Part shown: positions 29,601 through 40,601 of the stretch, one piece after another
How the letters are laid out: the number at the start of each line of letters is the position of its first letter
Numbering within the stretch: the stretch's first letter is position 1
Assembly: GCF_002286815.1 (NCBI RefSeq)
Contig: NZ_MUNM01000037.1
Coordinates: 124,001-188,000 of the forward strand
Length of the DNA: 64,000 bases
Reading direction: 5' to 3'
Origin: Pseudomonas sp. PICF141
Lineage (GTDB): Bacteria; Pseudomonadota; Gammaproteobacteria; Pseudomonadales; Pseudomonadaceae
The notes under the pieces: model-generated
The model's database searches: none
What the model saw: the letters and a program-made list of their open reading frames with translations, nothing else
Told to the model about the DNA's origin: nothing
Translations under genes and position numbers: made by a program

Positions 29601-30355
29601 GCGAGTTCAGTGTGGCCAATGCCGACCTGACACGACGGGTATGGACTGTTATGGAAGCCGCCGCCAGCAATACCGAACTCAGGGAGACAGTGTTCGCCAG
29701 TTCGAACACGCATGGCACCTGTGTCGACGGTCGAATCCTCACTTTCAGTGGGCTGGAAAGCAAAGTGTTCATACACAATGCCTTGCTCGATATTCCTGGC
29801 GGGCCTGCGGGGGCAAAGGGCGAAGCGTTGTTGAAGTTATCCAGGCGGCTGTTCCGGCTGGACAAGGTCGACGATCTGGCGACGAAAGCTGCCGCCCGTA
29901 CGGGTCACGATGAGGCAGAAGTGCGCCTGGGTTATCGAATTGGCCTGACTCGGGGCTGGAGCGACGGCCTGGACCTGCCGGGGCAACCGAAACACATGAC
30001 GTATGCCTCGGGAGTGACGCCCGGGCAATTGGCTCAGGCTCGTACCGAGGTGATGAATGCAGAGCAGGGCGATGGTTTTTTTGAAGACCTGATCCAGCGT
30101 GACTACTGGGTGGACTACCTCAAGGAGAAATATCCCGAAGCGTTCAGAGCATTCGATGAGGCGGATACTGCGCAGGAAGTTGATGATGCGGCTGACGATC
30201 CCGCGTTCATCGACAAGCTTTTTGATCTTGTGGCTGCGCGCAACGGGAAAATGATCGAACTGTCCCGAAAAGAAGTCAGGGAGATTGAAGCGGCTGCCAG
30301 CAGTGCAGGGCAGTCGGGTATATCGAAGAGTCTGACCGGGGTATCAAACCCTTAA
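23678..30355 (+). CDS. Giant NEL-type E3 ubiquitin ligase/LRR protein with dermonecrotic-toxin-like N-terminus
   Basis: A 2225-residue protein starting at ATG 23678 (CAGGAG seven bases upstream). Order: an N-terminal helical region of the dermonecrotic-toxin-like (DUF6543) type (about 20-600) with a hydrophobic stretch near 478-508; a middle region; three leucine-rich-repeat blocks (about 1064-1215, 1355-1530, 1691-1883; for example LKRLNLSGNRI, LEYLDLSHNPL); and a NEL domain (about 1932-2225). The likely catalytic Cys is Cys2015 in THGTCVDGRI, matching the C-x-D motif of IpaH/SspH ligases. NEL enzymes ubiquitinate host proteins after delivery into eukaryotic cells. No signal peptide, chaperone or secretion gene is adjacent, so the export route is unknown. 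Confidence 0.87.
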   Translation: MSATPPSSSITANTALVPLKPQRTSIHSELLEQMAPEWLINATPARRHAMKQAGTFSPDWYQRASSTQQQALKECFNASFTSQTHLDKAMSSLQDIDTFAEPLLRNALKDQFSVDVDVSKTLLCLRRPLEISDLEIEVADFEVLKLSLLQATLHNFEASECEDDAFHKKSGFLIETSTPGIFQPVTVGVTVRQFLMLCRNLDIGAKYQTYVKAFFQAAETTLRQLFMTSQKDALRAAAELALLKKDIERKDYEMILSVIDGNIHPWQGNKQVWFRDLSLMKRRMTGCVVFVISEKYRYTDEFIVYIPHDPQHPLKRYSTSQLHEVFKRQFTAGNATPSGGDGPTAYQRFFSQFVAYADHPYYFSQFTRKAADAPADPFHSVWLKVVQFFPPFSSIARIKELPPERQGKREPVEDPYLNPFGILQKGGGLWSDNTDLWTYLYEQSCEKVIADARSHAVPTADVDAKVRAQKISHLLEVGMLALNMVSMFVPVLGEVMMTVMAGQLLYETFEGAIEWSEGDREAAKAHLIDVAQNLAMIGVMAGVGKGLGKLMTVEPEPVIERLEPIKRADGQARLWKPDLSGYESDIAPGSHFTPDVLGQHRVNGKTYIRQAGKVYETTYDEPLKKWRIQHPADADAYQPILEHNGHGAWRHTLERPLEWDRLTLLRRMGHVTEALSDEQLLKIADAVGVNDNALRKMHLDHLPPPPELADALRLFTADHGAAQISEQISGELFTGMLQRACPGLSESAAQRVLLDANAEELARLETTRRIPLKMLEEARWYAQQGRVSQAFAGLHLPRMASADSQWLALHTLEKLPGWSDQVRLEIREGHVNGPLIDGIGSESAASRAYVVKNGPVYQAFDERGAALNDMPSSGDNFFASIMHALPDESRQALGVPRVSQSADLQSAVIDSATRHRVELAQRLEKRNGRNKVFKPPIRVNDRLVGYYASGRGPGVNPLLVTRVRDVYPVLTDRQANGFILRQLRAGKTDAQIYDLLQARRHEWEALVSTLDQWVGESTGDALLRSMLGGRASVARNIKECWRYSPLAEGSVHFSSLDLICDDPLPSLSADFSHVRDLHVRGRCVTDANIDALLGRFPKLKNLRINATGNEFSNVPQALSGMQELTGLSLYSAAPYAADMPSRLSTLTTLEELSIYSSGYTPMVLDVSRLRNLHKLEVIAPSLYQWPAGVLELPHLERLNLKGTGIRTLPDAMFQAHERLWSGLSLDWSNFPRDNFKPAYEYVKQHPEHLIDLEEMVSDYCKGELSRLGEGGRESSSAMFNRFVEQWHGAQSRFEAVDALSEEYGVLDRQLNGWTGRAMQRQLDVAEVIKRSMASVSIRACWRNGVFERYGSTADASVLDLSNLQAQELPELPGGAFSHVQTLYMKGVQATTEQVRDFVRGFTELQTLDLSASGLTEIPIAPGDLAKLKRLNLSGNRIVVEPAVQQCIDQLQSLEYLDLSHNPLNALDVSAMSRLKALNLGATDLHEWPTGAHNLPELTWLDLRDSQISSLPEAVLEDEMLIKTHLTGTPLTPQAQAALEAAWQRLEIAKGLPAGALGRFAQEAVPTTFPPAESGFSLARHLLALPPAPVGEGAAQFAKRLQRLNPALADDQAWQAIELLRRRGATAIQISERMAAWDQTFETLTRELNGWLYTRESRGADWRVSSDTRRLAALRILQSWREGLIVEDGEASHELNLNGLQLGDLPELPAVFAHVSSLNLTGVRLSAQGSDGFLKAFTHVKTLKLNGNELQAVPEPIQHMVQLERLELSENRLDDPGHLYASLNHLEHLKRLDLSYNKLESFDVGVFERLVTLDLRNNNLTEWPQGVLDSSALETLNLSGNDITSIPSQALDGSHDALMSGTDLRDNYNLSLESLERLRVYRDTGDRGIILGLSRSELDDWIADATGDGWSDSASESVESDEILPDVTPDTAQQAPWLANVPPDELATKNQIWNQLTAEPDNGAFFHLLSRLQDTREFSVANADLTRRVWTVMEAAASNTELRETVFASSNTHGTCVDGRILTFSGLESKVFIHNALLDIPGGPAGAKGEALLKLSRRLFRLDKVDDLATKAAARTGHDEAEVRLGYRIGLTRGWSDGLDLPGQPKHMTYASGVTPGQLAQARTEVMNAEQGDGFFEDLIQRDYWVDYLKEKYPEAFRAFDEADTAQEVDDAADDPAFIDKLFDLVAARNGKMIELSRKEVREIEAAASSAGQSGISKSLTGVSNP

Positions 30356-30367
30356 AACATGACGGCC

Positions 30368-30411
30368 GATCAGGCCTCCGACGCCGGTTTTTCCGACGTG
30401 GGGGCCTGATC
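30368..30411. terminator. Candidate terminator between NEL gene and metH
   Basis: A nine-base inverted repeat (GATCAGGCC at 30368-30376, GGCCTGATC at 30403-30411) with imperfect inner pairing lies between two convergent genes. There is no clear T tract on either strand, so a rho-independent role is only plausible. Confidence 0.4.
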
Positions 30412-30425
30412 ATGCTTACCGTCGC

Positions 30426-34136
<3,711 letters not shown>

Positions 34137-34291
34137 TTGGACTACTCGGTAAGGCCATGACGAAGGGCCGGAATGATAACAAACCTGTGCGCTTTTGGAG
34201 CATGTGCGGGTTTTGCATGAATATCGTTCATGTTGGTGCGCAGGCCAGACCGGTAGAATCGCGGCGTTTTCTCATGATCAGGACCAGGGAT

Positions 34292-36577
34292 ATGTCGTAT
34301 CGCGTCGTCACCAGCCTATTGATGCTGTTTTTAAGCGGGGGCGCCGCTGCGCAAGGTCCGGACATTTCCTACGTCCGGGATGTTCAACCGATCTTCACTG
34401 AAAAGTGCGTGGCCTGCCATGCCTGCTACGACTCCGCCTGTCAGCTCAACCTGGGCAGTGGTGAAGGGGCGGCCCGGGGGGCAACCAAGGCGCCCGTCTA
34501 TGATGGCGAACGCAGACAGGCCGCAGCGCCGACCCGACTGTTTTATGACGCCTTTGGCAAACGCGCCTGGCAGCAGAAAGGCTTTTATTCGGTGCTCGAC
34601 GCCCAAGGCAGCCAGGCGGCGCTGATGGCGCGGATGCTCGAACTGGGCCACAGCACCCCATTGCAGCCCAATGCCAAACTACCGGAAGAGATCGTTCTGG
34701 GGCTGAATCGGGAAACCCAGTGTGCCATGCCGACGGAGTTCGACGGCTATGCCGTCTCTCATCCCAAAGAAGGCATGCCGCTGGCGGTCACCGGCCTGAC
34801 CGATCAGCAATACCAGACGTTGCAACGCTGGCTAGCCTCCGGCGCGCCGATCGATGAGCAGGGACTGGTGCCCAGCGCCAGGGAAGCCTTGCAGGTGGTG
34901 CAGTGGGAAAACCTGCTCAACGCACCGGGCGCCCGGGAAAGCCTGGTGGGACGCTGGTTGTTCGAGCACTGGTTTTTGGCGCACCTCTATTTCAAGGACG
35001 GTGAGCCGGGGCATTTCTTTCAATGGGTACGTTCGCGCACGCCGACCGGCCAGCCCATTGACTTGATCAACACCCGCCGCCCGAATGACGATCCGGGCAC
35101 TCAGGTCTATTACCGTTTGTGGCCGGTGCAGGGCGTGATCGTGCACAAGACCCACATCACCTATCCGCTCAGCGCGGCGAAGATGGCGCGGATCAAAAGC
35201 CTGTTCTACAGCGCCGACTGGCAGGTCAACGCGTTGCCAGGTTATGGGCCGGAACGCCGGGCCAATCCGTTCGCTACGTTCGAGGCGATTCCGGCGCAGG
35301 CGCGTTATCAGTTCATGCTCGATAACGCCGAATACTTCGTGCGCACCTTTATCCGTGGCCCGGTCTGCCGTGGTCAGATCGCCACCGACGTGATTCGCGA
35401 CAACTTCTGGGCGTTGTTCCAGGCCCCGGAGCATGACCTTTACATCACCGACCCGAATTATCGCGGTCAGGCCACGCCGCTGCTGGCGATGCCGGGGCAG
35501 AACGATGACGTCGGCAGTGTCCTGAGCCTGTGGCATGACTACCGCGACAAACGCAACGAATACGAGGCCCTGCGCCGGGACAGCTATGCCGACTTGCCAG
35601 CTCCGAGCTGGTCGAGCCTGTGGGCCGGTAACGACAATGCGTTGCTGAGCATCTTCCGGCATTTCGACAGCGCCTCGGTGAACAAGGGGCTGATCGGTGA
35701 GGTGCCGCAGACGATGTGGCTGTTCGATTTCCCCTTGCTGGAGCGCACGTATTACCAGTTGACGGTCAACTTCGATGTGTTTGGCAACCTGTCCCATCAG
35801 GCCCAGACCCGGCTGTACTTCGATCTGATTCGCAACGGTGCCGAGCAGAACTTCCTACGCTTGATGCCGGCCGACTCACGGGACGGTTACCTCGACGATT
35901 GGTATCAGAACGGCGGCCAGCTCAAGATGTGGCTGGATTACGAGTACATCGACAACGACAAACCCACGGCGCTGACGCTGGACGAGAAAGACCCGAAACG
36001 CGATTTCGCCCTGCAATTGCTGGCCCGGTACGGCGAGCTCAATGCCAATCCCGACCCGATCAACCGTTGTGACAATGCCTACTGCTCGCGACCGAACATC
36101 GACCCGGCATTGCAGAACGCCGAGCAGGCCCTGAGCCGCCTGACTTCGCGCCCGGCGGCGGGGATGAAAGTCATCGATCAGTTGCCGGAAGCCACGATGC
36201 TGCGTATCGAGAGCCAAAGCGGCAAGCGCGAGATCTACAGCCTGCTGCGCAACCGGGCCCACAGCAACGTGGCGTTTCTGCTGGGGGAGTCACGGCGCTA
36301 TCAGCCTGGGCTCGATACGTTGACGATTTATCCGGGGGTACTCAGCAGCTACCCGAATTTCATGTTCAACATTCCCGCCGGGCAAGTGCCCGCTTTCGTT
36401 GACGCAATGGAAGCCGCGAAGGATGCTGCCGGTTTCGAGAAAATCGTCGAACGCTGGGGCATCCGCCGCAGTCATCCGCAATTCTGGCAATATTTTCATG
36501 ACCTGAGTCGCTATATCCGCGACACCGACCCGGTGGAAGAGGGCGTGCTGGACATGAATCGCTACGAGAATCTTTGA
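34292..36577 (+). CDS. cti: Periplasmic cis/trans fatty acid isomerase
   Basis: A 761-residue exported haem protein. It begins with a signal peptide (residues 1-20) and has a cytochrome c-type haem motif CVACH at residues 39-43 close to the mature N-terminus. This matches Cti of Pseudomonas putida (about 766 residues), which isomerises cis-unsaturated membrane fatty acids to trans in response to solvents and heat, rigidifying the membrane. The ATG at 34292 follows CAGGGA; open sequence to 34157 overlaps the metH promoter region and is not counted. It is divergent from metH. Confidence 0.92.
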   Translation: MSYRVVTSLLMLFLSGGAAAQGPDISYVRDVQPIFTEKCVACHACYDSACQLNLGSGEGAARGATKAPVYDGERRQAAAPTRLFYDAFGKRAWQQKGFYSVLDAQGSQAALMARMLELGHSTPLQPNAKLPEEIVLGLNRETQCAMPTEFDGYAVSHPKEGMPLAVTGLTDQQYQTLQRWLASGAPIDEQGLVPSAREALQVVQWENLLNAPGARESLVGRWLFEHWFLAHLYFKDGEPGHFFQWVRSRTPTGQPIDLINTRRPNDDPGTQVYYRLWPVQGVIVHKTHITYPLSAAKMARIKSLFYSADWQVNALPGYGPERRANPFATFEAIPAQARYQFMLDNAEYFVRTFIRGPVCRGQIATDVIRDNFWALFQAPEHDLYITDPNYRGQATPLLAMPGQNDDVGSVLSLWHDYRDKRNEYEALRRDSYADLPAPSWSSLWAGNDNALLSIFRHFDSASVNKGLIGEVPQTMWLFDFPLLERTYYQLTVNFDVFGNLSHQAQTRLYFDLIRNGAEQNFLRLMPADSRDGYLDDWYQNGGQLKMWLDYEYIDNDKPTALTLDEKDPKRDFALQLLARYGELNANPDPINRCDNAYCSRPNIDPALQNAEQALSRLTSRPAAGMKVIDQLPEATMLRIESQSGKREIYSLLRNRAHSNVAFLLGESRRYQPGLDTLTIYPGVLSSYPNFMFNIPAGQVPAFVDAMEAAKDAAGFEKIVERWGIRRSHPQFWQYFHDLSRYIRDTDPVEEGVLDMNRYENL

Positions 36578-36615
36578 TTGAAGGCCTGAACACGCGCCCC
36601 CAAACCCTGGCTGAA

Positions 36616-36715
36616 CCCCTGCAAGAGCGAAGCTTGCTCGCGAAAGCGGTCTGACATTCAGCATAGATGTCGACTGTTGGGCCGCTTTCGCGAGCAAGCT
36701 TCGCTCCTACAGGGG
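36616..36715. repeat. REP hairpin, AGCGAAGCTTGCTCGCGAA class
   Basis: Two inverted arms (36616-36649 and 36682-36715) share the core GCGAAGCTTGCTCGCGAAAG and complement, with a 32-base centre. It occupies most of the 249-base space between cti and nfuA. Confidence 0.9.
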
Positions 36716-36769
36716 GCGACGGTGATCAGATGTTCATCGACAGGCACACTTTCCCGACAAAAATACTAG

Positions 36770-37411
<642 letters not shown>

Positions 37412-37433
37412 GGTGTTCGCTGCGACATAAAAA

Positions 37434-37457
37434 AAACGGTGCCCGTGAGCACCGTTT
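37434..37457. terminator. Bidirectional terminator between nfuA and the cob genes
   Basis: Nine-base arms (AAACGGTGC at 37434-37442, complement at 37449-37457) with a six-base loop. The minus-strand reading is followed by a long T tract (strong, though separated from cobM by a repeat); on the plus strand it ends nfuA with a short TTTAT. Confidence 0.85.
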
Positions 37458-37480
37458 ATGGGCGATCGATACCTGTTTTT

Positions 37481-37587
37481 GATCGTTCCCACGCTCTGCG
37501 TGGGAACGCCTCAACGGACGCTCTGCGTCTGCTCTTGGGGCGCGGAGCGTCCCGGGCTGCATACCCACGCAGAGCGTGGGAACGATC
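37481..37587. repeat. GATCGTTCCCACGC palindromic element, copy 1
   Basis: A 107-base element whose ends are inverted copies of GATCGTTCCCACGCTCTGCG, with an internal GC-rich imperfect palindrome (GGACGCTCTGCGTC). Closely similar copies lie at 45599-45709 and 58041-58144. All three are intergenic. Confidence 0.9.
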
Positions 37588-37590
37588 ATC

Positions 37591-38337
37591 TCAGGGTCTG
37601 TAGAGGTGCGCATGCCCCGCGCGATACAACGACGACTCACTGAAGTGATCGCTGCCCAGCACCCGACCCACCAGAATCAGCGCGGTGCGGCGAAATCCCT
37701 TGGCTTGAACCTTCCCGGCGATATCCGCCAGGGTCCCCACCGCCCAATCCTGATCTGGCCAGGTCGCCCGATGAATCACCGCGATCGGGCAATCGGCGCC
37801 GTAGTGTGGCAGCAGTTCGGCGAGGATTTTCTCCAGATGATTAACCCCCAAATGAATCGCCATGGTCGCGCCATGCTGCGCCAGGCTGCCCAGCTCTTCG
37901 CCGGCCGGCATCGCGGTCTTGTCGGCGTAGCGGGTCAGAATCACGCTCTGTGACACATCCGGCAAAGTCAGCTCGGCGCCCAAAAGCGCCGCGCAGGCGG
38001 CGGTGGCGGTGACGCCGGGAATGATTTCGAAAGGGATGTCGAGTTCACGCAGATAGCGAATCTGCTCGCCAATCGCGCCATACAGACTCGGATCGCCGGA
38101 ATGCACTCGGGCCACGTCCTGCCCGTTGGCATGGGCAGACTTGATCAGCTCGATGATCTGTTCCAGGTGCAATTCGGCGCTGTTGACCACTTGTTCGGCG
38201 TGATGGCCCTCCAGCACGGCGGCGGGCACCAGGGAGCCTGCATAGATGATGACCGGGCAGCTACGAATCAGCCGTTGGCCTTTGACGGTGATCAGTTCCG
38301 GGTCGCCGGGGCCTGCGCCAATGAAGTAGACGGTCAT
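37591..38337 (-). CDS. cobM: Precorrin-4 C11-methyltransferase
   Basis: A 248-residue SAM-dependent tetrapyrrole methylase. The N-terminal VYFIGAGPGDPELIT glycine-rich motif, the ARVHSGDPSLYG block and the FEIIPGVTATAACAA segment are diagnostic for the CobM/CbiF type, which methylates C11 of precorrin-4 in the aerobic cobalamin route. It is the last gene of the unit led by the minus-strand cobalamin riboswitch. The 82 bases between it and cobE show no obvious promoter. Confidence 0.93.
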   Translation of the reverse strand: MTVYFIGAGPGDPELITVKGQRLIRSCPVIIYAGSLVPAAVLEGHHAEQVVNSAELHLEQIIELIKSAHANGQDVARVHSGDPSLYGAIGEQIRYLRELDIPFEIIPGVTATAACAALLGAELTLPDVSQSVILTRYADKTAMPAGEELGSLAQHGATMAIHLGVNHLEKILAELLPHYGADCPIAVIHRATWPDQDWAVGTLADIAGKVQAKGFRRTALILVGRVLGSDHFSESSLYRAGHAHLYRP

Positions 38338-38419
38338 CGTCGTTTCCTGTCAGAAAAAGGGTATGGGCACGCTTCAGATGAAGATTGCTCATGATCGAAG
38401 GCGGGGATTATCGGGGATT

Positions 38420-38833
38420 TTACGCGGCGCTGGCCAATGCAAGGGTGGCCTGGGCGTATTTTTGTCGTGGAATCAGCAACTTTGCCGGTGCCTGAGCCAA
38501 TTGTTCGGCCAGTGCCAGCGCGGCACTTTCCGCGACGCCGTAACAGCCGGTGCGTTCGAACGCGATGTCCGAGTGGTGGCTGAGTTGCGGTTCATAACCG
38601 GCCAATTGTTCGCTGCTGAAATACATCAACGGCAATGCCAGTTGTTCGGCCAGTTCGATCAGGGCGGGCTCTTCGCGCTTGAGGTCGATGCTGGCCAGGG
38701 CCTTGATCTCCCGAAGCTCGATTTGATGGGCCTGTAACGCTTGATCAAGCAGCGCCCGCAGCGTGCTGACGGGGCAGCCGCGCTGGCAGCCCAGGCCGAC
38801 CACCAGGGTCGGCGCTGCGCCGGCGTCAGTCAT
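38420..38833 (-). CDS. cobE: Cobalamin biosynthesis protein CobE
   Basis: A 137-residue protein corresponding to the C-terminal half of CbiG (VVGLGCQRGCPVSTLRALL; later FERTGCYGVAESAAL). CobE is needed in the aerobic corrin pathway around the precorrin-5/6 ring-contraction stage; its exact reaction is not settled. The ATG at 38833 overlaps the cbtA stop by four bases (ATGA), giving coupled translation. Frame extension to 39103 runs through cbtA and is discounted. Confidence 0.88.
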   Translation of the reverse strand: MTDAGAAPTLVVGLGCQRGCPVSTLRALLDQALQAHQIELREIKALASIDLKREEPALIELAEQLALPLMYFSSEQLAGYEPQLSHHSDIAFERTGCYGVAESAALALAEQLAQAPAKLLIPRQKYAQATLALASAA

Positions 38834-39537
38834 GCGGAGTATTGGCCATCGCTTTTGCGGCGGAACAACCAGGCGCTGATCAGGCCCAGGGCCAGCCAGA
38901 ACGCCATGTTGGTCAGCTGCGAAGCGATTTTGAACTGCGCTTCCAGGGCTTGCGGCGCCAGCATGGAATGGACTTCCGGTTGCGGCGCGCCAATCACATG
39001 AGGCACGGCAAGAATCGCCACGCCGAGGAGCTTCATCAGCCAGTGGCGGCTGAATGCGATCAGTGCGATACCGACAGCGGTGGAGGCGGCGGTGCCAATC
39101 CACCAGATCTGCCGTTGCGCCAGATCCGCCGCGGCAGTGCCTGGCAGTTCAGGTGGCAGGCCGAGGGTTGGCGCCAGCACGAACGTCGCGTAACCCGCCA
39201 GGCCCCAGAGCAGGCCCTGAGAGGTACGGCGTGGCGCGCGCAACGTGTAAAGGCCCGCGAGCATCAGGGCGAAGCCGACCGCTACCACCAGATTGCCGCC
39301 GGTGGTCGACAGCACGCGCTGCCAGCCATCTTCAGGTTCCCAGGCTTCGGCATCGTGGGTGTGAGCGGTGACAGCGCCCGCGGCATGCTCGTGGATTTCA
39401 ACCGCGGCTGGCTCGGATTTTTCGTAGGTCTCGGCCTGCAAAATCAGCGGAGCCACCCAGAAGCTTTGCAGCAGGGTCAATAGCAGGGCGGCCAGCAACC
39501 CGGTGAAACCTGCGGTTTGCGCGATACGCTTGATCAT
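38830..39537 (-). CDS. cbtA: CbtA, putative cobalt transporter subunit
   Basis: A 235-residue membrane protein with about five hydrophobic helices. A His/Glu-rich loop follows the first helix (EIHEHAAGAVTAHTHDAE), suited to metal binding. CbtA is a B12-riboswitch-linked predicted cobalt transporter found beside CbtB. The ATG at 39537 follows a GAAATGATC context 11 bases after the end of cbtB. Assignment rests on topology, the paired cbtB and the riboswitch. Confidence 0.9.
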   Translation of the reverse strand: MIKRIAQTAGFTGLLAALLLTLLQSFWVAPLILQAETYEKSEPAAVEIHEHAAGAVTAHTHDAEAWEPEDGWQRVLSTTGGNLVVAVGFALMLAGLYTLRAPRRTSQGLLWGLAGYATFVLAPTLGLPPELPGTAAADLAQRQIWWIGTAASTAVGIALIAFSRHWLMKLLGVAILAVPHVIGAPQPEVHSMLAPQALEAQFKIASQLTNMAFWLALGLISAWLFRRKSDGQYSA

Positions 39538-39548
39538 TTCGGCAGGTC

Positions 39549-39755
39549 TCAATGGCACGGGAATGCAGCGCTGTGACGGGTATCGTGCGCGGCGTTGTGC
39601 ACCGCTTCGATGTGCGAGAAACCGGCGAAATACACAAGGCTGGCGCCAAGGATCGACGCACAAAAAGCGGCGATCAGGCGTTGGCTCAGGGTAGAAGTAG
39701 TGCTGATCGTGCTCTTTTTATCGGTGTTGGAGCCGGTGCTGCTGATGATCGACAT
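39549..39755 (-). CDS. cbtB: CbtB, small cobalt transporter subunit
   Basis: A 68-residue protein with one membrane helix (LIAAFCASILGASLVYFAG) and a C-terminal His-rich tail (HNAAHDTRHSAAFPCH) that can bind cobalt. CbtB and CbtA together form the predicted cobalt uptake system. It is the first gene behind the minus-strand riboswitch. The start at 39755 (MSIISSTG) has a GGGAAGCGCC region just upstream. The frame is open to 39848 without further family-like sequence. Confidence 0.9.
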   Translation of the reverse strand: MSIISSTGSNTDKKSTISTTSTLSQRLIAAFCASILGASLVYFAGFSHIEAVHNAAHDTRHSAAFPCH

Positions 39756-39887
39756 GGCGCTTCCCTCTGGTCTGTCAGCGGGTGAATAGAGCGCATGAAA
39801 ACCGCCGCACGCCGGGGCACGCAGAGATTTCGAACAGCGCCCGCCCACCGCGGGTTTGTTATTCAGTGAACGTAAAAGTCACTTTGT

Positions 39888-40085
39888 GTTGCGGGCCGGT
39901 CTCCGGGCTCGCGAGGGGCAGGGCTTGCGCCCAGACCTGCAAGCATCACCTTCCCATGCCATATGACAGGCACAGTGGATCTGACGCTTCACTCGCTTAC
40001 CGTTGCGGGGGCAGCACCGGACTGACATGGCTTTAGAGTAAAGCACATGATTCACCGGTTTCCCGTTTCACCCTGTGAAGGGCAC
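39888..40085 (-). ncRNA. Cobalamin riboswitch controlling cbtB-cbtA-cobE-cobM
   Basis: On the minus strand the conserved parts appear in order: ACGGGAAACCGGTGAA, then CCGGTGCTGCCCCCGCAAC (about 40000-40020), a central helix region containing GCCTGTCATATGGC, and the B12 box GCGAGCCCGGAGACCGGCC (39894-39912). The element ends about 130 bases before cbtB. Adenosylcobalamin binding is expected to repress the downstream genes. Limits are approximate. Confidence 0.93.
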
Positions 40086-40175
40086 CCGTAACAAGGCGTG
40101 TAGGAGAGCATGGGCGGGGGTTGGGCGTCAATTGGCAAGGGTTCTCACTTGGATGCCCAATGCTGATTGGCTCTT

Positions 40176-40257
40176 GTAGGAGCTGCCGAAGGCTGCGATC
40201 TTTTGATGTTGCTTTCAAAAACAAGATCAAAAGATCGCAGCCTTCGGCAGCTCCTAC
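40176..40257. repeat. REP hairpin, GTAGGAGCTGCCGAAGG class
   Basis: Near-perfect inverted arms (GTAGGAGCTGCCGAAGGCTG from 40176, complement ending 40257) with a short centre. It sits exactly between the two divergent cobalamin riboswitches and is the same class as 8348-8450. Confidence 0.92.
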
Positions 40258-40289
40258 TCAGTGATTGACCCGCCCCCACACGATGCGTA

Positions 40290-40492
40290 GCCTTGCGCTT
40301 TCGAGGTTCTTCGGCGTTTGCCGAAGCTAAGAAGGGAACGCGGTCGATGCCGCGGCTGCCCCCGCAACTGTGAACGGTGATGTTCGCTGCCACGCCACTG
40401 CAAGCCCTGATCCATCAGGTTCGCGGGAAGGCGCAGCAAACGCCAGTCGAAGGATTGGCACACCGTCAGCCAGGAGACCTGCCTCGATACAG
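40290..40492 (+). ncRNA. Cobalamin riboswitch controlling cobW-cobN-chlI-VWA
   Basis: The plus strand shows the conserved set in order: CGAGGTTC and AAGGGAACGCGG (about 40301-40345), CGGCTGCCCCCGCAACTGT (about 40353-40371), GCCACTGC in the core, and the B12 box GTCAGCCAGGAGACCTGCC (40465-40483). About 110 bases separate it from the cobW start. Limits approximate. Confidence 0.95.
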
Positions 40493-40601
40493 ATTCTCAC
40501 TACAACCGGGCGGGGTGATCCGGTGACGGAACTCTTGCGCGCGTGCATCCGCCGCTGCGATTGTCGTCCCGTATGCCCGCCATCTCGCCAAAGGGCATCC
40601 G

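Noticed and set aside
30368..30411. Inverted repeat considered as a strong terminator for metH or the NEL gene
   Set aside because: No T tract on either strand and imperfect inner pairing; kept only as a low-confidence candidate.
34137..34291. Search for a cobalamin riboswitch ahead of metH
   Set aside because: None of the conserved B12-box or CCCGCAAC-type segments are present here; they occur only at 39.9-40.5 kb.
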